A stretch of 6,310 bases of DNA, taken from assembly GCA_902806305.1 (NCBI GenBank), contig CADCWC010000247.1, positions 1 to 6,310 of the forward strand, written 5' to 3'. Made by a program: the position numbers and the translations under genes. The stretch is from an uncultured Thermoleophilia bacterium. Lineage in GTDB: Bacteria; Actinomycetota; Thermoleophilia; Gaiellales; F1-60-MAGs149. The notes under the pieces are model-generated. The model did not search any database, had not been told where the DNA came from, and saw only the letters and a list, made by a program, of their open reading frames with translations. Every line of letters starts with the position of its first letter. The first letter of the stretch is position 1. Below, piece by piece: positions 5,654 through 6,310 of the stretch.

Positions 5654-5681
5654 CTCAACCTTTCACGAGTGCGGTCGATAC
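5654..5681 (+). promoter_or_regulatory. Candidate FliA/WhiG-type (sigma-28) promoter for the flagellar rod gene
   Basis: CTCA (5654-5657), a 16-nt spacer, then GTCGATAC (5674-5681). From memory, the flagellar promoter consensus in Actinoplanes is CTCA-N15-17-GCCGATAA: here the match is 4/4 and 6/8 with correct spacing. Read as TAAA-type, TCAA (5655-5658) with N15 also fits 3/4. Transcription would start near 5688, about 59 nt before the GTG at 5747. The -35 abuts the start codon of the divergent gene and overlaps its ribosome-binding site. Confidence 0.6.
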
Positions 5682-5746
5682 CACTTCTACGACATATCGC
5701 CGTCCGAGGCTCCGGCCGCGGCGGCTCGACGGATCGGAGGCCACTC

Positions 5747-6310
5747 GTGGAACGAGGGCTCTTCATCGCCGCGTCAGGGATGCTCGCGGCTCAGATCCGA
5801 CAGGACGTCATCGCGAACAATCTGGCGAACGCCACGAACCCCGGCTTCAAGGGCGACGTCGCGGTGACCCACGCCTTCGACGACATGCTCCTCGACCAGG
5901 TCCGGACCGGGAAGCGGATCGGGCCCTTGTCCACCGGTACACGCGTGACCGAGATCGCCACGGACGCGAGCCAGGGCTCGTTGCGCGCGACGCGCAACCC
6001 GCTCGACGTGGCCGTGGGCGGACCCGGCTGGCTCAGCGTGGCGACGCCCGCGGGCGTCGCCTACACCCGCAACGGTGCGCTGACGGTCGACGCCCAGGGC
6101 CGCATGGTGACCGCGCAGGGCGATCCGGTGCTCGGCACCGACGGGCAGCCGCTCGTCGTCGGGGGCGGCGAGGTCGCGATCGACCGCCAGGGCCGCGTCT
6201 CGGCGGCGGGTCGCGCCGTCGGGCAGCTGGCGCTCACCGCCCTCGTACCGGACTCGCTGCGCAAGCAGGGTGCCAACTACGTCCAGGGCACCATCGACCC
6301 GGGCGTCGCG
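5747..6310 (+). CDS. flgF: Flagellar basal-body rod protein, FlgF/FlgG family (3' end outside window)
   Basis: The first 188 residues of a flagellar rod protein; the frame is open at the right edge. The N-terminus, MERGLFIAASGMLAAQIRQD followed by VIANNLANATNPGFKGD, is the classic rod/hook family signature: an N-terminal helix, then the ANNLAN motif, that packs in the rod core. The next part (about 85-165) contains the family's beta-rich region with the DVAVGGPGWLSV and YTRNGALTVDAQGRMVTAQG segments. MERGL at the start and the Met-Leu-Ala context favour FlgF over FlgG, but without the C-terminus the two cannot be separated firmly. The GTG at 5747 is fixed by GGAGG (5736-5740) 6 nt upstream. 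It is exported by the flagellar type III apparatus and needs no cleaved signal peptide, as seen here. More flagellar genes probably follow downstream. Confidence 0.9.
   Translation, partial: MERGLFIAASGMLAAQIRQDVIANNLANATNPGFKGDVAVTHAFDDMLLDQVRTGKRIGPLSTGTRVTEIATDASQGSLRATRNPLDVAVGGPGWLSVATPAGVAYTRNGALTVDAQGRMVTAQGDPVLGTDGQPLVVGGGEVAIDRQGRVSAAGRAVGQLALTALVPDSLRKQGANYVQGTIDPGVA

Noticed and set aside
5694..5701. Minus-strand GGCGATAT as a sigma-28 -10 for the FliK-like gene
   Set aside because: Only 6/8, and no TAAA- or CTCA-like -35 lies 15-17 bp upstream; kept only as part of the divergent-region finding.
1..6310. CRISPR array, tRNA/rRNA genes, insertion sequences, phage attachment sites
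   Set aside because: No spaced direct repeats, no cloverleaf-like sequence, no transposase or integrase frame and no long terminal inverted repeats were seen.

Overview
The window is very GC-rich, uses GTG starts often (five of the seven start codons I assign outside the FHA and YciI genes are GTG), and carries a flagellar rod gene beside a garA/ftsR-type gene pair and an RsiG-like gene. Together these point to a flagellated actinobacterium, most plausibly a deep-branching one such as Thermoleophilia/Solirubrobacterales. The lineage call is an inference from gene content; no rRNA or marker gene is present to settle it.

Layout. (1) Positions 2-775: the 3' end of a fused mannose-1-phosphate guanylyltransferase/phosphohexomutase-type protein whose mutase signature loops are degenerate. 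(2) Positions 784-2610: a promoter (TTGAAC-17-TACACT) followed by three same-strand, closely spaced genes: an RsiG-like coiled-coil protein with two copies of a c-di-GMP-binding-type motif, a zinc-ribbon/FHA protein (GarA-like), and the MerR-family regulator FtsR. A GC hairpin follows. (3) Positions 2709-3233: apt (adenine phosphoribosyltransferase), closed by a perfect 11-bp hairpin. (4) Positions 3347-3706: a small YciI/DGPF-domain protein. (5) On the minus strand, 5653 down to 3735: a small FliK-like beta-domain protein, a membrane-anchored GGDEF diguanylate cyclase, and a cysteine-rich protein of unknown function. (6) From 5747 to the window end: a FlgF/FlgG-type flagellar rod gene, divergent from block 5.

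The theme linking the two halves is c-di-GMP and flagellar sigma control. An RsiG homologue (in Streptomyces and Rubrobacter, RsiG with c-di-GMP sequesters the FliA/WhiG-family sigma factor) lies within 5 kb of a diguanylate cyclase and a flagellar rod gene. Two sequences resembling FliA/WhiG promoters are visible: CTCA-N16-GTCGATAC 5' of the rod gene, and TAAT-N16-GCCGATAC 5' of the unknown cysteine-rich gene. I propose, as inference, that this locus holds part of a c-di-GMP-gated sigma-28 switch for flagellar genes, and that the unknown cysteine-rich protein may belong to that regulon. The sigma factor itself is not in the window.
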